Positions 27,799 to 36,744 of a stretch of DNA of 64,000 bases are shown in pieces (position 1 is the first letter of the stretch; each line of letters opens with the position of its first letter). A model generated the notes under the pieces. The model had not been told where the DNA came from and searched no databases. It saw only the letters and a list, made by a program, of their open reading frames with translations. The translations under genes and the position numbers were made by a program. The stretch is from AG2 sp036493735 (GTDB taxonomy: Bacteria > Gemmatimonadota > Gemmatimonadetes > Gemmatimonadales > Gemmatimonadaceae): the NCBI GenBank assembly GCA_036493735.1, contig DASXPH010000057.1:14925-78924 (forward strand), in the 5' to 3' direction.

Positions 27799-30441
27799 AT
27801 GACATCGACTTCTCCGCTGTTCGCCATCGAGCCGGCGAGCGTGCACCGTACGGTGCTTCCGAATGGACTGAAGGTGCTGATCAAGCCGGATTATTCGGCA
27901 CCGGTCGTCGCGATCGTGACCTTCGTGAGCGCGGGCTACTTCGACGAGACTGATGACGTCGTCGGGATCGCGCACGTGCTGGAGCACATGTACTTCAAGG
28001 GCACACCGACGCGCGGAGTCGGCGAGATCGCGAAGCAGACGAAAGCCGTCGGTGGATACCTGAACGCGGCCACGATCTACGACCACACGAGCTACTACAC
28101 CGTTCTCCCCGCATCGGGATTTCGTCAGGGGCTCGAGGTGCAGGCAGACGCGTATGCGAACTCTCTCATCGACTCCGCGGAATTGGCCCGCGAGCTCGAG
28201 GTGATCATTCAGGAAGCGAAGCGCAAGGCGGACAATCCGCCGGCAGTTGTGACCGAAACGCTCTACGAGCTACTGCACGACAAGCATCGGATCCGTCGCT
28301 GGCGAATCGGGCGCGAGCCAGGGCTTCGCGCGCTCACGCGTGAGGCGCTGCTCGGCTTCTATCGGAACTTCTATCATCCTCGAAACACTGTGCTGTCGAT
28401 CGTCGGCGCCATCGATCCCGACCAGGCGATGAACGAGGTGGAGCGACTCTATGGATCGCTGCCTGCTGGGGAACCAACTCGTTCGCCGGGACCCACCGAA
28501 GAGGGCACGGGCGGCTTTCGATATCGCGAGCTGGCTGGGGACATCGGACAGACGCAGCTCGCGATGGGCTGGCGGACTCCCGGGACGCTACACGTGGACA
28601 CGCCAGCGCTCGACGTGCTGGCGATGGTGCTTGGCGCGGGTCGCGCGTCCCGATTATATCGCGCGGTGCGCGAGCGAAAGCTCGCGTCGGCCGTCAGCGC
28701 ATATGATTACACGCCGACCGATCTGGGGGTCTTCGTCGTGCACGCGGAAACGCCGCCGGCGACGACGCAAGGCGCCGCTGTGGCGACGTGGGACCAGCTG
28801 CGGCGCGCGCGCGAGGAAGGCCTTGGCGACTACGAGCTGACGCGAGCGAAGCGCTTGTACGAGTCGCGTTGGGTGCGACGGCTCGAAGATATGGAGGGGC
28901 AGGCGAACTATCTCGCCGAGTGGGAAGCCCTCGGCGATTGGAAGCTCGGTGACTGGTACGTCGAACGGCTACTCACGACAACGAGCGAGCAGCTGTTGGA
29001 TGTCGCGAACCGCTACCTCTCGCCCGAGCAGGCGGGGATCGTCGTGTACCGCCCCAACGACTGCGAGACGGTTGCTGCCGATGCGGAGGCGATGCTGTCC
29101 CTGCTCGAGGGACGACGCGCCGAGGCGTTACCGGCGAGCACACCTTACGAACCGATGCTGCCGGCGGCCAGGAGACCCGAGATTCGCCTCGAGCGCGAGG
29201 AAGCCGGCGTGCGCGTCTATCGGGCAGCGAGTGGACTGCCGATTCTGGTCCGCCGCAAGCCGGGCGCCCCGCTGGTGCACGTCGGCGTGTTCGCGCTCGG
29301 CGGCGCGAGCGAGGAGACGGATGCGAGCGGCGGCCTAACGACCCTGATGGTGCGGACGGCACAGAAGGGAACGGTGACGAGGACCGCCCTGCAGATCGCC
29401 GAGGAGGCGGAGATGCTGGGCGGGAGCGTCGGCGGGACGGTTGGGTCGGACAGCTTCGGCTGGACGATATCTGTCCCGACGAGCTACGCGGCCGCGGCGA
29501 TCGCCCTTCTCGCGGACGTCGCGCAACATCCGACGTTCGAACCGGAGGCGCTCGAGACCGAGCGTGCGGTCGCGATCTCGGACGTGATCGCCGCCCGCGA
29601 CGACATGTTTCGTTATCCGATGCGTCTGGCGACACAGGCAGCGTTTCGCGGCCATCCGTACGGCGTCCCGGCGACGGGCACCGAGGAGTCGCTTCGGCGA
29701 ATCGAGCGAACGCATATCGCAGTCTGGCATCGCGAGCGCGTCCTTGGACCGACTACGTCTCCGGTTGTGGCGATCGTTGGGGAGGGCGATCCCGACGCGT
29801 TGGCCGAGCTGGCGGCGCGGGAGTTCGCGGAGTTGGGCAATGCCGAGACGCCGCGACTCAGCACGCCGGACTGGCCAGCGGGCGTGGTGATCTCAGCTGA
29901 GGGCCGCGACAAGGCACAGACGGCCATGGGACTCTTGTTTCCCGGGCCGAAGCGCACTGACAAGGAGCGTTTCGCGGCGTCGATGATCGCGAGCGTGGCG
30001 AGTGGCCTCGGGGGTCGGTTCTTCGACGAGCTGCGCGACAAGCAATCGTTAGCCTACACGGTTACCGCGTTCAGCTCGACGCGGCGGGCCGCGGGGACAT
30101 TCGGTGCATACATCGCGACGTCTCCGGAAAAGGAGAATGCGGCCCGAGAAGGTCTGCTGGCGGAGTTCCAGCGCTTTCGCGACCAGCCGGTGACCGCGGA
30201 AGAGCTGGAGCGGGCGCAGACCTACGCGGTGGGCGTGCACGCGATTCAACAGCAGAGTGGGACCTCGGTGCTCGGCGACGTCGTCGACGCGTGGCTGTTC
30301 GGGAAGTTGACTGATCTCGAAACTTTCGAGGCAAGCGTCCGAGGCGTGACGGCCGAGCGGATGCAGCAGTTCGCGGCGAAGTACTTCGACCCCGATCGAC
30401 GTGTCGAAGGAATCGTCCGTGGAGTGGGGAAGACGGTCTAG
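27799..30441 (+). CDS. M16-family zinc protease (two-domain, pitrilysin/insulinase type)
   Basis: 880 residues with two M16 lobes. The first lobe has the inverted zinc motif HVLEH (His59, Glu62, His63), with the third ligand Glu139 in VIIQEAKRK. The second lobe (from about 480) has no HxxEH and is the inactive clamp (GLTTLMVRTAQKG). LRDKQSLAYTV near the end is the family R-x-x-L-A-Y-V-like element. There is no obvious signal peptide. It follows the ABC permease by 31 bp and may be cotranscribed. Confidence 0.93.
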   Translation: MTSTSPLFAIEPASVHRTVLPNGLKVLIKPDYSAPVVAIVTFVSAGYFDETDDVVGIAHVLEHMYFKGTPTRGVGEIAKQTKAVGGYLNAATIYDHTSYYTVLPASGFRQGLEVQADAYANSLIDSAELARELEVIIQEAKRKADNPPAVVTETLYELLHDKHRIRRWRIGREPGLRALTREALLGFYRNFYHPRNTVLSIVGAIDPDQAMNEVERLYGSLPAGEPTRSPGPTEEGTGGFRYRELAGDIGQTQLAMGWRTPGTLHVDTPALDVLAMVLGAGRASRLYRAVRERKLASAVSAYDYTPTDLGVFVVHAETPPATTQGAAVATWDQLRRAREEGLGDYELTRAKRLYESRWVRRLEDMEGQANYLAEWEALGDWKLGDWYVERLLTTTSEQLLDVANRYLSPEQAGIVVYRPNDCETVAADAEAMLSLLEGRRAEALPASTPYEPMLPAARRPEIRLEREEAGVRVYRAASGLPILVRRKPGAPLVHVGVFALGGASEETDASGGLTTLMVRTAQKGTVTRTALQIAEEAEMLGGSVGGTVGSDSFGWTISVPTSYAAAAIALLADVAQHPTFEPEALETERAVAISDVIAARDDMFRYPMRLATQAAFRGHPYGVPATGTEESLRRIERTHIAVWHRERVLGPTTSPVVAIVGEGDPDALAELAAREFAELGNAETPRLSTPDWPAGVVISAEGRDKAQTAMGLLFPGPKRTDKERFAASMIASVASGLGGRFFDELRDKQSLAYTVTAFSSTRRAAGTFGAYIATSPEKENAAREGLLAEFQRFRDQPVTAEELERAQTYAVGVHAIQQQSGTSVLGDVVDAWLFGKLTDLETFEASVRGVTAERMQQFAAKYFDPDRRVEGIVRGVGKTV

Positions 30442-30448
30442 GGTAGAT

Positions 30449-30485
30449 GGTAGTGGGGAGAGGGTAGAGGGTGAAACCCACTACC
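30449..30485. repeat. 9-bp inverted repeat with GGGTAGAGGGT filler between convergent genes
   Basis: GGTAGTGGG (30449-30457) pairs with CCCACTACC (30477-30485) around a loop that contains GAGGGTAGAGGGTGAAA. It lies between the convergent M16 protease and the TIM-barrel membrane protein genes, so it may end transcription on either side. The loop repeats a GGGTAGAGGGT word that recurs near 48.76 kb. Confidence 0.5.
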
Positions 30486-30486
30486 G

Positions 30487-32016
30487 CTATGGCGATGGGG
30501 TCGTGACCGTGGCTTCGCGGAGGGCGCGCATGGCGCCCATGACGTAGATCGTCGCGTCGCGGAGGCGGCCGCTGGGAGCCCGCAGGCCGCGCGACTGCCC
30601 ATAGTCGCCGGCCTCGTAGACGACGAGGCCCTTGATCACCGGATGTGCCGTCGCCCAGGCGAGGATGCCCCAGATCGCCTGGGCCTGACTCGCCTCACCA
30701 TGCGCCAGCGGAAACCCGCCGGTCGCGAATACCCAGTGCTGTTTGGCGGGCGGAACGACACTCATCCATCGGTCGGCGGTTCGCGTGTAGGCATCGAGCG
30801 CCTCAGCGCCGCGCCGATCGGGAAATAGGGAGAAGCCGAGAATATCGATCGGCGACGCGGGCCCCGCCGCCCAGGCATAGAGCGCGCTATCGCGCGAGTC
30901 GAACGAGGAGGCGGCCAGCCCGATGCGGATGCGACGGTCGATTGATTTCGCCGCGAGGGCGGCGGCGGTGAAGTATTCCTCCCACACCGGCAGCTGCAGT
31001 CGGCCGACGAGCCGCTCGCCGACGCCATACGGATCCTCGGCGGGCAGCAGGATGTCGGGGCGCAATCGCCTAACGATGCGGCGAATCGCCGCGATGCGCG
31101 TTCGGGAGTCGAGCGGCACGCGGCGCAACTGCGGTAGCAGCTTGCCGCGGTAGCCGAGGGTCACGATGAGCAGCGTGCTGTCACGCTGCAGCTGGTCGAG
31201 CGCGCGCGCGAGTGAGTCGAGCACCTGATTCGTCACGTCCGGCACGACGACGATGCCGACGACGTCGGCAGTGAGCGTATCGGCGAGCGCGAGGTCACTT
31301 TCGACGGCGGGTGGCGGCGGCGGGCTGCCGACGTCGGGGAAGAGCTTGACCCCGATCGCGAAATCACCTTCGGGTCGCTCGGTGAGTCGGTCGGAGGCGT
31401 GCGCGCGGTAGCTGCGCACGGCCTTGATCGCGACCGGCAGCTGAAACGCAATGCCGATCGACCAGCCTAACGCGACCGCGGACAGCAGCGCGCGAAAGCT
31501 CGCCGTGACGGCCCGCAGCGCGGGAAAGGCCGGTGCGATCATCGGCACGTTGAGGTACAGCGGATTGCCGATGGCGGCTTGGGTGGTGGCGAGCGCGAGC
31601 GCCGCCGTGTGCGCAGTCAACAGGAGCAACAGCGGTTGCGCCGGCTCGAGTCCGCGCGACGCCATGTAGCGGACGATGCCGGCGGCGGCGATGATGACGT
31701 TGTAGATCGCGATGGGAATGCCCCACGCCGGATTCACGAGTCGTCGGGCGAGCGCGTAGACGGACTGTGCGGCGAAGATCGTGAGGACAGCGGGCCAGAT
31801 CCAATCGACATAAAGCACCGCGCGGCCCGTGACCACGGTCGTCGATGCCAACGCGATGACGAGGGCCGGGAGTACGAGGAGCCCGGCGAGTCCCGAGAGC
31901 GACGCGAACGCGCGCGGCGCCTGGGGAATGCGGGCGATGCGCCCAGCCAGGACGATGTCCCAGACGATGATGATCAGGCAGAGCGCCAGATGCGCCGGTG
32001 GCAGCCAGACGCTCAT
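30487..32016 (-). CDS. Membrane protein with a C-terminal TIM-barrel/glycoside-hydrolase-like domain
   Basis: 509 residues. The first 200 contain about six membrane helices (HLALCLIIIVWDIVLA, GLLVLPALVIALAS, and others). The remaining 300 are soluble and look like a TIM barrel: VGIVVVPDV, RPDILLPAEDPYGVG, SPIDILGFSLFPDR, HWVFATGGFPLAHGEAS, and KGLVVYEAGDYG. The pattern of strand-end Asp/Glu residues resembles GH53-type glycosidases, but this is weak. The upstream AdoMet-decarboxylase-like gene ends 18 bp before its start on the same strand. Confidence 0.7.
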   Translation of the reverse strand: MSVWLPPAHLALCLIIIVWDIVLAGRIARIPQAPRAFASLSGLAGLLVLPALVIALASTTVVTGRAVLYVDWIWPAVLTIFAAQSVYALARRLVNPAWGIPIAIYNVIIAAAGIVRYMASRGLEPAQPLLLLLTAHTAALALATTQAAIGNPLYLNVPMIAPAFPALRAVTASFRALLSAVALGWSIGIAFQLPVAIKAVRSYRAHASDRLTERPEGDFAIGVKLFPDVGSPPPPPAVESDLALADTLTADVVGIVVVPDVTNQVLDSLARALDQLQRDSTLLIVTLGYRGKLLPQLRRVPLDSRTRIAAIRRIVRRLRPDILLPAEDPYGVGERLVGRLQLPVWEEYFTAAALAAKSIDRRIRIGLAASSFDSRDSALYAWAAGPASPIDILGFSLFPDRRGAEALDAYTRTADRWMSVVPPAKQHWVFATGGFPLAHGEASQAQAIWGILAWATAHPVIKGLVVYEAGDYGQSRGLRAPSGRLRDATIYVMGAMRALREATVTTPSP

Positions 32017-32034
32017 GAGCGGATACTCAAGATC

Positions 32035-32376
32035 TCACGCTCGATCACGCGTTTCGCGATGCACATTCCGCGCGGTCAGACGCCGCACGAAGACGTCGAC
32101 GGCGCGCGACGCGTCGATCGTGCGTGGCGCGAGGACGTCCACCAGAAGAAGCTCCCGTTCCGGGACCGCATGCACGGTAATGTGGCAATCGTCGTGCAAC
32201 AGCGCCGCGGTCAAACCGCCCGCCTTCCGGTCGCGCATGGTCGGAACGCCCGCCGCGTTGATTCCCGCGGCACTGGCGGCGGCGACGACCAACCCGCTAA
32301 TCAGGGCGCGATCGGCCAGTTGATTCGCCGGCACGCCCAGGAAATCAGCGACGATGTGCTGATACTCGCGAGACAA
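32035..32376 (-). CDS. S-adenosylmethionine decarboxylase (SpeD)-like protein with Cys at the processing site
   Basis: 113 residues. The core ALLHDDCHITVHAVPE aligns with the AdoMetDC active-site strip ESHxxIHTWPE. The His at 65, Ile/Val-x-His69 and Pro-Glu are kept. The Ser that becomes the pyruvoyl group is Cys64 here, and the preceding Glu is Asp63. The N-terminal adenosine-binding part is poorly conserved. Such divergent SpeD relatives can be pyruvoyl decarboxylases for other amino acids or be inactive. Start is a TTG at 32376; no in-frame ATG lies upstream. It is probably cotranscribed with the downstream membrane protein gene. Confidence 0.65.
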   Translation of the reverse strand: MSREYQHIVADFLGVPANQLADRALISGLVVAAASAAGINAAGVPTMRDRKAGGLTAALLHDDCHITVHAVPERELLLVDVLAPRTIDASRAVDVFVRRLTARNVHRETRDRA

Positions 32377-32555
32377 GCGCGTGAGGGCGGCGGAGGAGAG
32401 GAGTCATGAGACCGCTCGAAAACGCGGCGGCAAGGCCAAGCTAGACCGCGGCCGGAATCGGGGCAAGCGCAATGCAAAAGCCATCTCGGTGACTGGCACG
32501 GCCAGCTGGCAGCCGCTCCTCACTAACTCCATTCCGCTCCACTAGCTTTGCCGCG

Positions 32556-33074
32556 GTGCATGCTCCCGCTTTTTCCGCGAAATCGATTCGCTTTGCCGTC
32601 GTTGCCATCGTCGCGCTGACATCGGGCGCTCGCGCGGCCGCGCAGCAGACGGTGCGTCGCTCGACGCTGCCACTCGAGCTGCGCGTGGACGCCATCGACG
32701 TACGATCGACGGAGAACGGCACTCTGCACGCCGGCCTCGGCGCGAACCTACCGCTCGGAGACTACGTCCGCTTCGAAATCGACGGCGCCGGCGGCGTGAC
32801 GCGCATTAACGACGTGGACGGGAAGAGCGGTCGCGGCGATGCACTCGCGCGCTTTCTACTCGACCCGTTCGCGGAGACGTCCTTTGGATTGTCCATCGGC
32901 GGCGGGATGAGCGCGACGTTCGGCGAGCGGCTGCGCCCGCGACAATACCTCGTGGTTCTCGCCGACCTCGAGATGCCGCGAATCGCGGGCGTTGTGCCGG
33001 CGCTACAAGTCGGGCTCGGCGGAGGCGTGCGGGTGGGGCTCGTCGCGCGCGCCGCGCAGCCCGGCCGCCGTTAG
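32556..33074 (+). CDS. Exported hypothetical protein, possible outer-membrane beta-barrel
   Basis: 172 residues starting at GTG. A signal peptide (to RAAAQ) is followed by alternating polar/hydrophobic strands (LPLELRVDAIDV, YVRFEIDGAGG, ARFLLDPF, SFGLSIGGGMSATFG, YLVVLADLEM, LQVGLGGGVRVGLV), as in small outer-membrane barrels. No closer family is recognisable. It converges on a 90-residue minus-strand gene, with a minus-strand terminator between them. Confidence 0.7.
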   Translation: MHAPAFSAKSIRFAVVAIVALTSGARAAAQQTVRRSTLPLELRVDAIDVRSTENGTLHAGLGANLPLGDYVRFEIDGAGGVTRINDVDGKSGRGDALARFLLDPFAETSFGLSIGGGMSATFGERLRPRQYLVVLADLEMPRIAGVVPALQVGLGGGVRVGLVARAAQPGRR

Positions 33075-33092
33075 GCACGCGGCCGCGAAAAA

Positions 33093-33122
33093 AACGCCTC
33101 CATCGTGGTGCATGGAGGCGTT
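33093..33122 (-). terminator. Rho-independent terminator for the 89-aa gene
   Basis: A perfect 11-bp stem (AACGCCTCCAT / ATGGAGGCGTT) with an 8-nt loop. On the minus strand it continues into TTTTTTT (seven T). It follows the stop at 33129 by 6 bp. The plus side has no T-run, so it works mainly for the minus-strand gene. Confidence 0.9.
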
Positions 33123-33128
33123 GAATCT

Positions 33129-33398
33129 TCAGGCCGCGGACACGTCGGCGTTGTCGTGCTTTTTCGGCGGTTGCGCGAAACGCTCACCAAGCTTCCGGAG
33201 CTCGCTGACCTGCTCGGCGCTGAGCTCGGGAAATCGCTCCGTCATGTACTGCATCGTCTCGCTGAACCACTCGCTGTGGTACTCTGGAGCGGATTCGACG
33301 ACACCGCACCGCATGATGTGTTGAAACAGCTCGTCCCGCGCTTCCTCGAAAGGCGTCGGGACCGCTGGGGTCCTGCTTCGGTTCTTCTGTTTGGCCAT
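33129..33398 (-). CDS. Small hypothetical protein, 89 aa
   Basis: A basic N-terminus (MAKQKNRSR) is followed by a helix-rich core (FEEARDELFQHIMRCG, EWFSETMQYMTERFPEL) and an end reading KLGERFAQPPKKHD. It looks cytoplasmic and has no known family. A strong terminator on the same strand 6 bp after its stop supports a genuine short transcript. Confidence 0.75.
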   Translation of the reverse strand: MAKQKNRSRTPAVPTPFEEARDELFQHIMRCGVVESAPEYHSEWFSETMQYMTERFPELSAEQVSELRKLGERFAQPPKKHDNADVSAA

Positions 33399-33634
33399 GT
33401 ACGAGTCTAAAGGGTGAAATGGCGAGAGAAAGGTAACTCTCTTCCTACAGACGCGCTCGCGAGGCGAATCGTTGAGCGTGCGACGACATGCGCAGTCACG
33501 GGGAAGAGCTCAGCTCACGGAATCGAAACGACGTGTCAAAGTGTCTCCGTGCACGAGTCGTTCCGAAGGATTCGCTCGAAATGATAAACCATCGCGAGCG
33601 CGGAGTTTCATGCGATTCGCAGCGCACACATCGG

Positions 33635-34711
33635 TCAGCGCACGGCACCCGCTCCATCGAATTCGAGCACGAGATTGATCAGCGCTTCTGGCGCTTCTTC
33701 AGGGACTAAACGACCGGCGTTCTGGAGCTTCGCGATTCGACAGCCGGGAATCTCCTCGGCGAGTCGCTCGGGCGCCGAACCATCGCGGCCGCGATGCGTC
33801 ACGAAGCGGTCCTGCTCTCCCCAGATGATCAGAGTCGGCTGATCGATCTGTGTCAGCTCGATCTCGTCGAGATCTTCGCCGTCGATCGAGCGAGCAAGAA
33901 GCTGCAGATGGTTCAGTCCCTCGCTGCCCACGTAAGGCGCGAGATAGCGCGCGACGAGCTTGTCAGGCATGTGCGCCGGGTCGGCAACACTCTCCGTCAA
34001 CAGATCCCTCATCAGCGGCGCGGCGCCGAGAATACCGCGCGAGATGCGCACCAAGTAACGAGCAGTGTTCCGCTGGAGGTCCCTCACGTCCTTGGCGGGG
34101 ACGTCGTCGTACGCGATCGGATTGACGAGGACCATGCGCTCGACGCGCTCGGGTCTGGTGGCGGCCAGCCGCAGAGCAATCGCAGCGCCGAGATCCACGC
34201 CGACTACGGTCGCGCGTGCCACGCGCAGCGCGGTGAGCGCGTGATCCAGATACTCTGCCTGAGCTGCGATGCCGAAGTCGGCGTCGAAGGGACGATCCGA
34301 CTCACCATACCCGAACAGATCGACCGCGAACGCGGTGCGGTTTGCCAGTGCGAGCTCGGGAGCGACATTGCGCCAGAGAAAGCTGCACGTCCCGAATCCA
34401 TGCACGAGGAGGATTGCGGAGCCCCCGTGGCCGTAGCGCTCGACATGCATGGAGCCCGGACCAACGGGTATGCGCAGCAGATCGGCGTCGATGGGAGCCT
34501 CCCAGAGAAAAAAGGGTACTACACTACGAGTATCGGCGCGGCTGATGCGTTCTCTTGCCCTTGCTGGATCGTCCTCCTTACGATGTCCAGCCTGCCGCGC
34601 GGCAATGCTATTCGCGAACTGTGCCAGGTCAAGCTGGTTCGGGTGATTGGAGGCTCTGGACCCGCTGGCAGCTTGACCGATGGTGGTCACTCCATAGCTT
34701 CCCTCCCTCAT
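33635..34711 (-). CDS. Alpha/beta hydrolase with Asp nucleophile but no catalytic His
   Basis: 358 residues with an alpha/beta-hydrolase core from about 80. The oxyanion strip is HGFG (104-107). The nucleophile elbow reads VGVDLGA with Asp173, as in haloalkane dehalogenases and epoxide hydrolases. A candidate acid is Asp301 in WGEQDRFV. The position of the catalytic His reads NAGRLVPEEA, with Arg334 (codon CGT) where NAGH is expected. The protein may therefore be inactive or work differently. The N-terminal 65 residues are a poorly structured extension, so a later non-ATG start is possible. Confidence 0.75.
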   Translation of the reverse strand: MREGSYGVTTIGQAASGSRASNHPNQLDLAQFANSIAARQAGHRKEDDPARARERISRADTRSVVPFFLWEAPIDADLLRIPVGPGSMHVERYGHGGSAILLVHGFGTCSFLWRNVAPELALANRTAFAVDLFGYGESDRPFDADFGIAAQAEYLDHALTALRVARATVVGVDLGAAIALRLAATRPERVERMVLVNPIAYDDVPAKDVRDLQRNTARYLVRISRGILGAAPLMRDLLTESVADPAHMPDKLVARYLAPYVGSEGLNHLQLLARSIDGEDLDEIELTQIDQPTLIIWGEQDRFVTHRGRDGSAPERLAEEIPGCRIAKLQNAGRLVPEEAPEALINLVLEFDGAGAVR

Positions 34712-34783
34712 TGAAGAGACGGCCAGACGTGGCGCCGCAAGCGGCCGCGGTTCACGTCGGGCGGAATCGAGGCAGCACTCTGC

Positions 34784-35098
34784 ATGGCGGACGAGTCGAA
34801 CCAGCCCGAACAGACCTACGACGAGGCGCGTGCGCGAAACCTAGAGGCGCTGCTACGGACCTTGGCTTCGCGGATACTGGAGCTCGACGCCGATGGCCGA
34901 CTTCTCAGTCAAGCGGCTGAACTGATGCGCCTGATCGGTGACGCGAAAAGCGAGCTCTTTCATTACGAGGTGCGCGCGACATACGATACCCCGGAGGTCG
35001 CTGACAGCCGGCGCATCGTTCGGGACGCGCAAAAGGACCAACCGAAGTGGGAGTCCACCGAGTGGGCGCCCGACGACGATGAGGAACCCGAGTGGTAA
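34784..35098 (+). CDS. Hypothetical protein, 104 aa
   Basis: An acidic, helical, cytoplasmic protein without a known domain. A helix LLRTLASRILELDADGRLL is followed by LMRLIGDAKSELFHYEV and a very acidic Trp-containing tail ending PDDDEEPEW. It overlaps the DsbA-like gene by 7 bp, so it belongs to the same transcript as the disulfide-forming pair. Confidence 0.75.
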   Translation: MADESNQPEQTYDEARARNLEALLRTLASRILELDADGRLLSQAAELMRLIGDAKSELFHYEVRATYDTPEVADSRRIVRDAQKDQPKWESTEWAPDDDEEPEW

Positions 35099-35883
35099 AG
35101 CCAACTCCTTCGAAGGGAAAGGGTCGACCCGCGCCAAAGCGGACGAGCAATTCGACGCGGATCTTCTACCTCGCGCTGGTCGTGATCGCCGTTGCAGGCA
35201 TCGGCGCGTTGAGCTACATGTCGCGTCGTCCCGCCGACCGTGAGGCATCACCAATCGACAGCACGTTGCCCAAGGTGCAGTCGAATGGGTACGTGATTGG
35301 CAAAGCCTCCGCCCCGATCGAGGTCATCGAGTTCGGCGATTTCGAGTGCCCGTCCTGCGCGCGCTTCGCGACGCTCACCGAGCCAGAAGTTCGCTCGCGT
35401 CTCGTCGACAAAGGAGTGATTCGTTTCCGCTTCATCGACTTTCCCCTCTCGATGCACCGCAACACGTGGCCAGCGTCGCGAGCGGCCGCCTGTGCCGACG
35501 AGCAGGGCAAGTTCTGGGAGATGCATGACGCACTGTTCCAGTCGCAGGATCAGTGGAACGGCGAAACGACGAGCAATCCGGACCCGATCTTCAAGCAGCT
35601 CGCAAAGCAGATCGGGCTGAACCAGCAGCAGTTCGATCAATGCGTCGACAGCAAGAAGACGCAGGCGAAGATTCAGGCCCACGAGCAGCTCGCCGAACAG
35701 CAGCACATCCAGGCCACGCCGAGCTTCATCATCGGCGGGAAGATCGCCGAAGGCCCGCGCCCATTCGACGAGTTCAAATCGCTCGTGGACTCGGCGCTCG
35801 CCAGGTCCGGCTCGCCGGTCGCGACGCCATCAGCTGCCGGCGCGGCGAAGTCGCCAGCGACGAAAGCGCCCGCCCGACCCTGA
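35092..35883 (+). CDS. Membrane-anchored DsbA-family thiol:disulfide oxidoreductase
   Basis: 263 residues. A basic N-terminus and one membrane helix (about 24-43) place the domain in the periplasm. The thioredoxin active site is CPSC (Cys86, Cys89) in EFGDFECPSCARF, and the cis-Pro loop is ATPSFIIGG. It should oxidise cysteines in exported proteins, being recharged by the VKOR homologue next door. GTG 35092 overlaps the preceding hypothetical gene by 7 bp. The C-terminal Ala/Pro/Lys-rich tail is probably flexible. Confidence 0.92.
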   Translation: MVKPTPSKGKGRPAPKRTSNSTRIFYLALVVIAVAGIGALSYMSRRPADREASPIDSTLPKVQSNGYVIGKASAPIEVIEFGDFECPSCARFATLTEPEVRSRLVDKGVIRFRFIDFPLSMHRNTWPASRAAACADEQGKFWEMHDALFQSQDQWNGETTSNPDPIFKQLAKQIGLNQQQFDQCVDSKKTQAKIQAHEQLAEQQHIQATPSFIIGGKIAEGPRPFDEFKSLVDSALARSGSPVATPSAAGAAKSPATKAPARP

Positions 35884-35890
35884 GGCGCTC

Positions 35891-36328
35891 GTGAGCAGAC
35901 GCATGATCATGGCGCTGATCGCACTGATCGGCGTCTTCGTCTCGCTCTACCTCACTCTCTACAAGCTTGGGTATATCGGCTCGCTCGTCTGCGGCACGGG
36001 CTCGTGCGAGTACGTCCAGCTGAGCAAGTGGGGCAACTTTCTGGGCCTTCCCGTCGCGGCCTGGGGCGTGGGATACTACGGCGCGGTCTTCGTTCTGGCC
36101 CTGGCGAGTACGCAGGAGCGATTCGAAGACTCGCGTCGCCTAACGGGCGCGCTCGCGCTGCTGACTGCATGGGGCGTGGTCTTCACGATCTGGCTCACGT
36201 ATCTCGAGCTGTTCGTCATCCACGCCATCTGCCGCTGGTGCGTCGGTTCTGGAATTATGACGCTGCTGTTGTTTGGCCTGGCGATGTGGGAATGGAAAGA
36301 GGCCCGAAAGCCGGGCCCGGGTCTCTAG
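35891..36328 (+). CDS. Vitamin K epoxide reductase (VKOR) family protein
   Basis: 145 residues, four or five membrane helices. The conserved loop cysteines are Cys34/Cys39 (VCGTGSCEYVQ), followed by the Ser-Lys-Trp-Gly region. The redox pair CRWC (Cys114, Cys117) is in the last helix. Bacterial VKORs re-oxidise DsbA using quinone, replacing DsbB. The DsbA-like gene 7 bp upstream is its natural partner. GTG start. Confidence 0.92.
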   Translation: MSRRMIMALIALIGVFVSLYLTLYKLGYIGSLVCGTGSCEYVQLSKWGNFLGLPVAAWGVGYYGAVFVLALASTQERFEDSRRLTGALALLTAWGVVFTIWLTYLELFVIHAICRWCVGSGIMTLLLFGLAMWEWKEARKPGPGL

Positions 36329-36335
36329 TCCCTCT

Positions 36336-36713
36336 TCAGGCTCGCCGAATCGTCCTCTCTCTCCCCTCGGACGCCTCGCCGAGACGGAGCTTCGGCCGCT
36401 CGGATTCATCGGCTTCCTGCGCGCGTTTCCGATAGGGCACGAGGTCCTGACCGAGGACCACGAGCGTGCGTGTCGCGACCGTGCTGGCGAGTGGTTCCGG
36501 GATCGACATCTCACGGATGTAGGTATCGATCGCGCGATCGAAGGAGAGGTCTTCCGCGAGCGTGTCGACGAACATGAGCGCGTTGTCCACGTGGGCGCGG
36601 ATGATAGACTCCTCCGCACGTGCCTGGGCGAGCCGAAGGCGTCGCTCCGCGGCGGGCTCGAGTTTCCGAGCGAAGATCGTTTCAGGGAACAGCCGGCGCA
36701 GGAATCCGCTCAT
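36336..36713 (-). CDS. Hypothetical protein, 125 aa
   Basis: Soluble, mainly helical, charged protein (MSGFLRRLFPETIF..., ERRLRLAQARAEES, AEDLSFDRAIDTYI). No recognised family. It converges with the VKOR gene (7-bp gap between stops) and lies downstream of acs on the same strand, separated by a large hairpin. Confidence 0.7.
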   Translation of the reverse strand: MSGFLRRLFPETIFARKLEPAAERRLRLAQARAEESIIRAHVDNALMFVDTLAEDLSFDRAIDTYIREMSIPEPLASTVATRTLVVLGQDLVPYRKRAQEADESERPKLRLGEASEGRERTIRRA

Positions 36714-36744
36714 ATCGCTCAGAAAGCTATGCTAGGTCTGTGCC

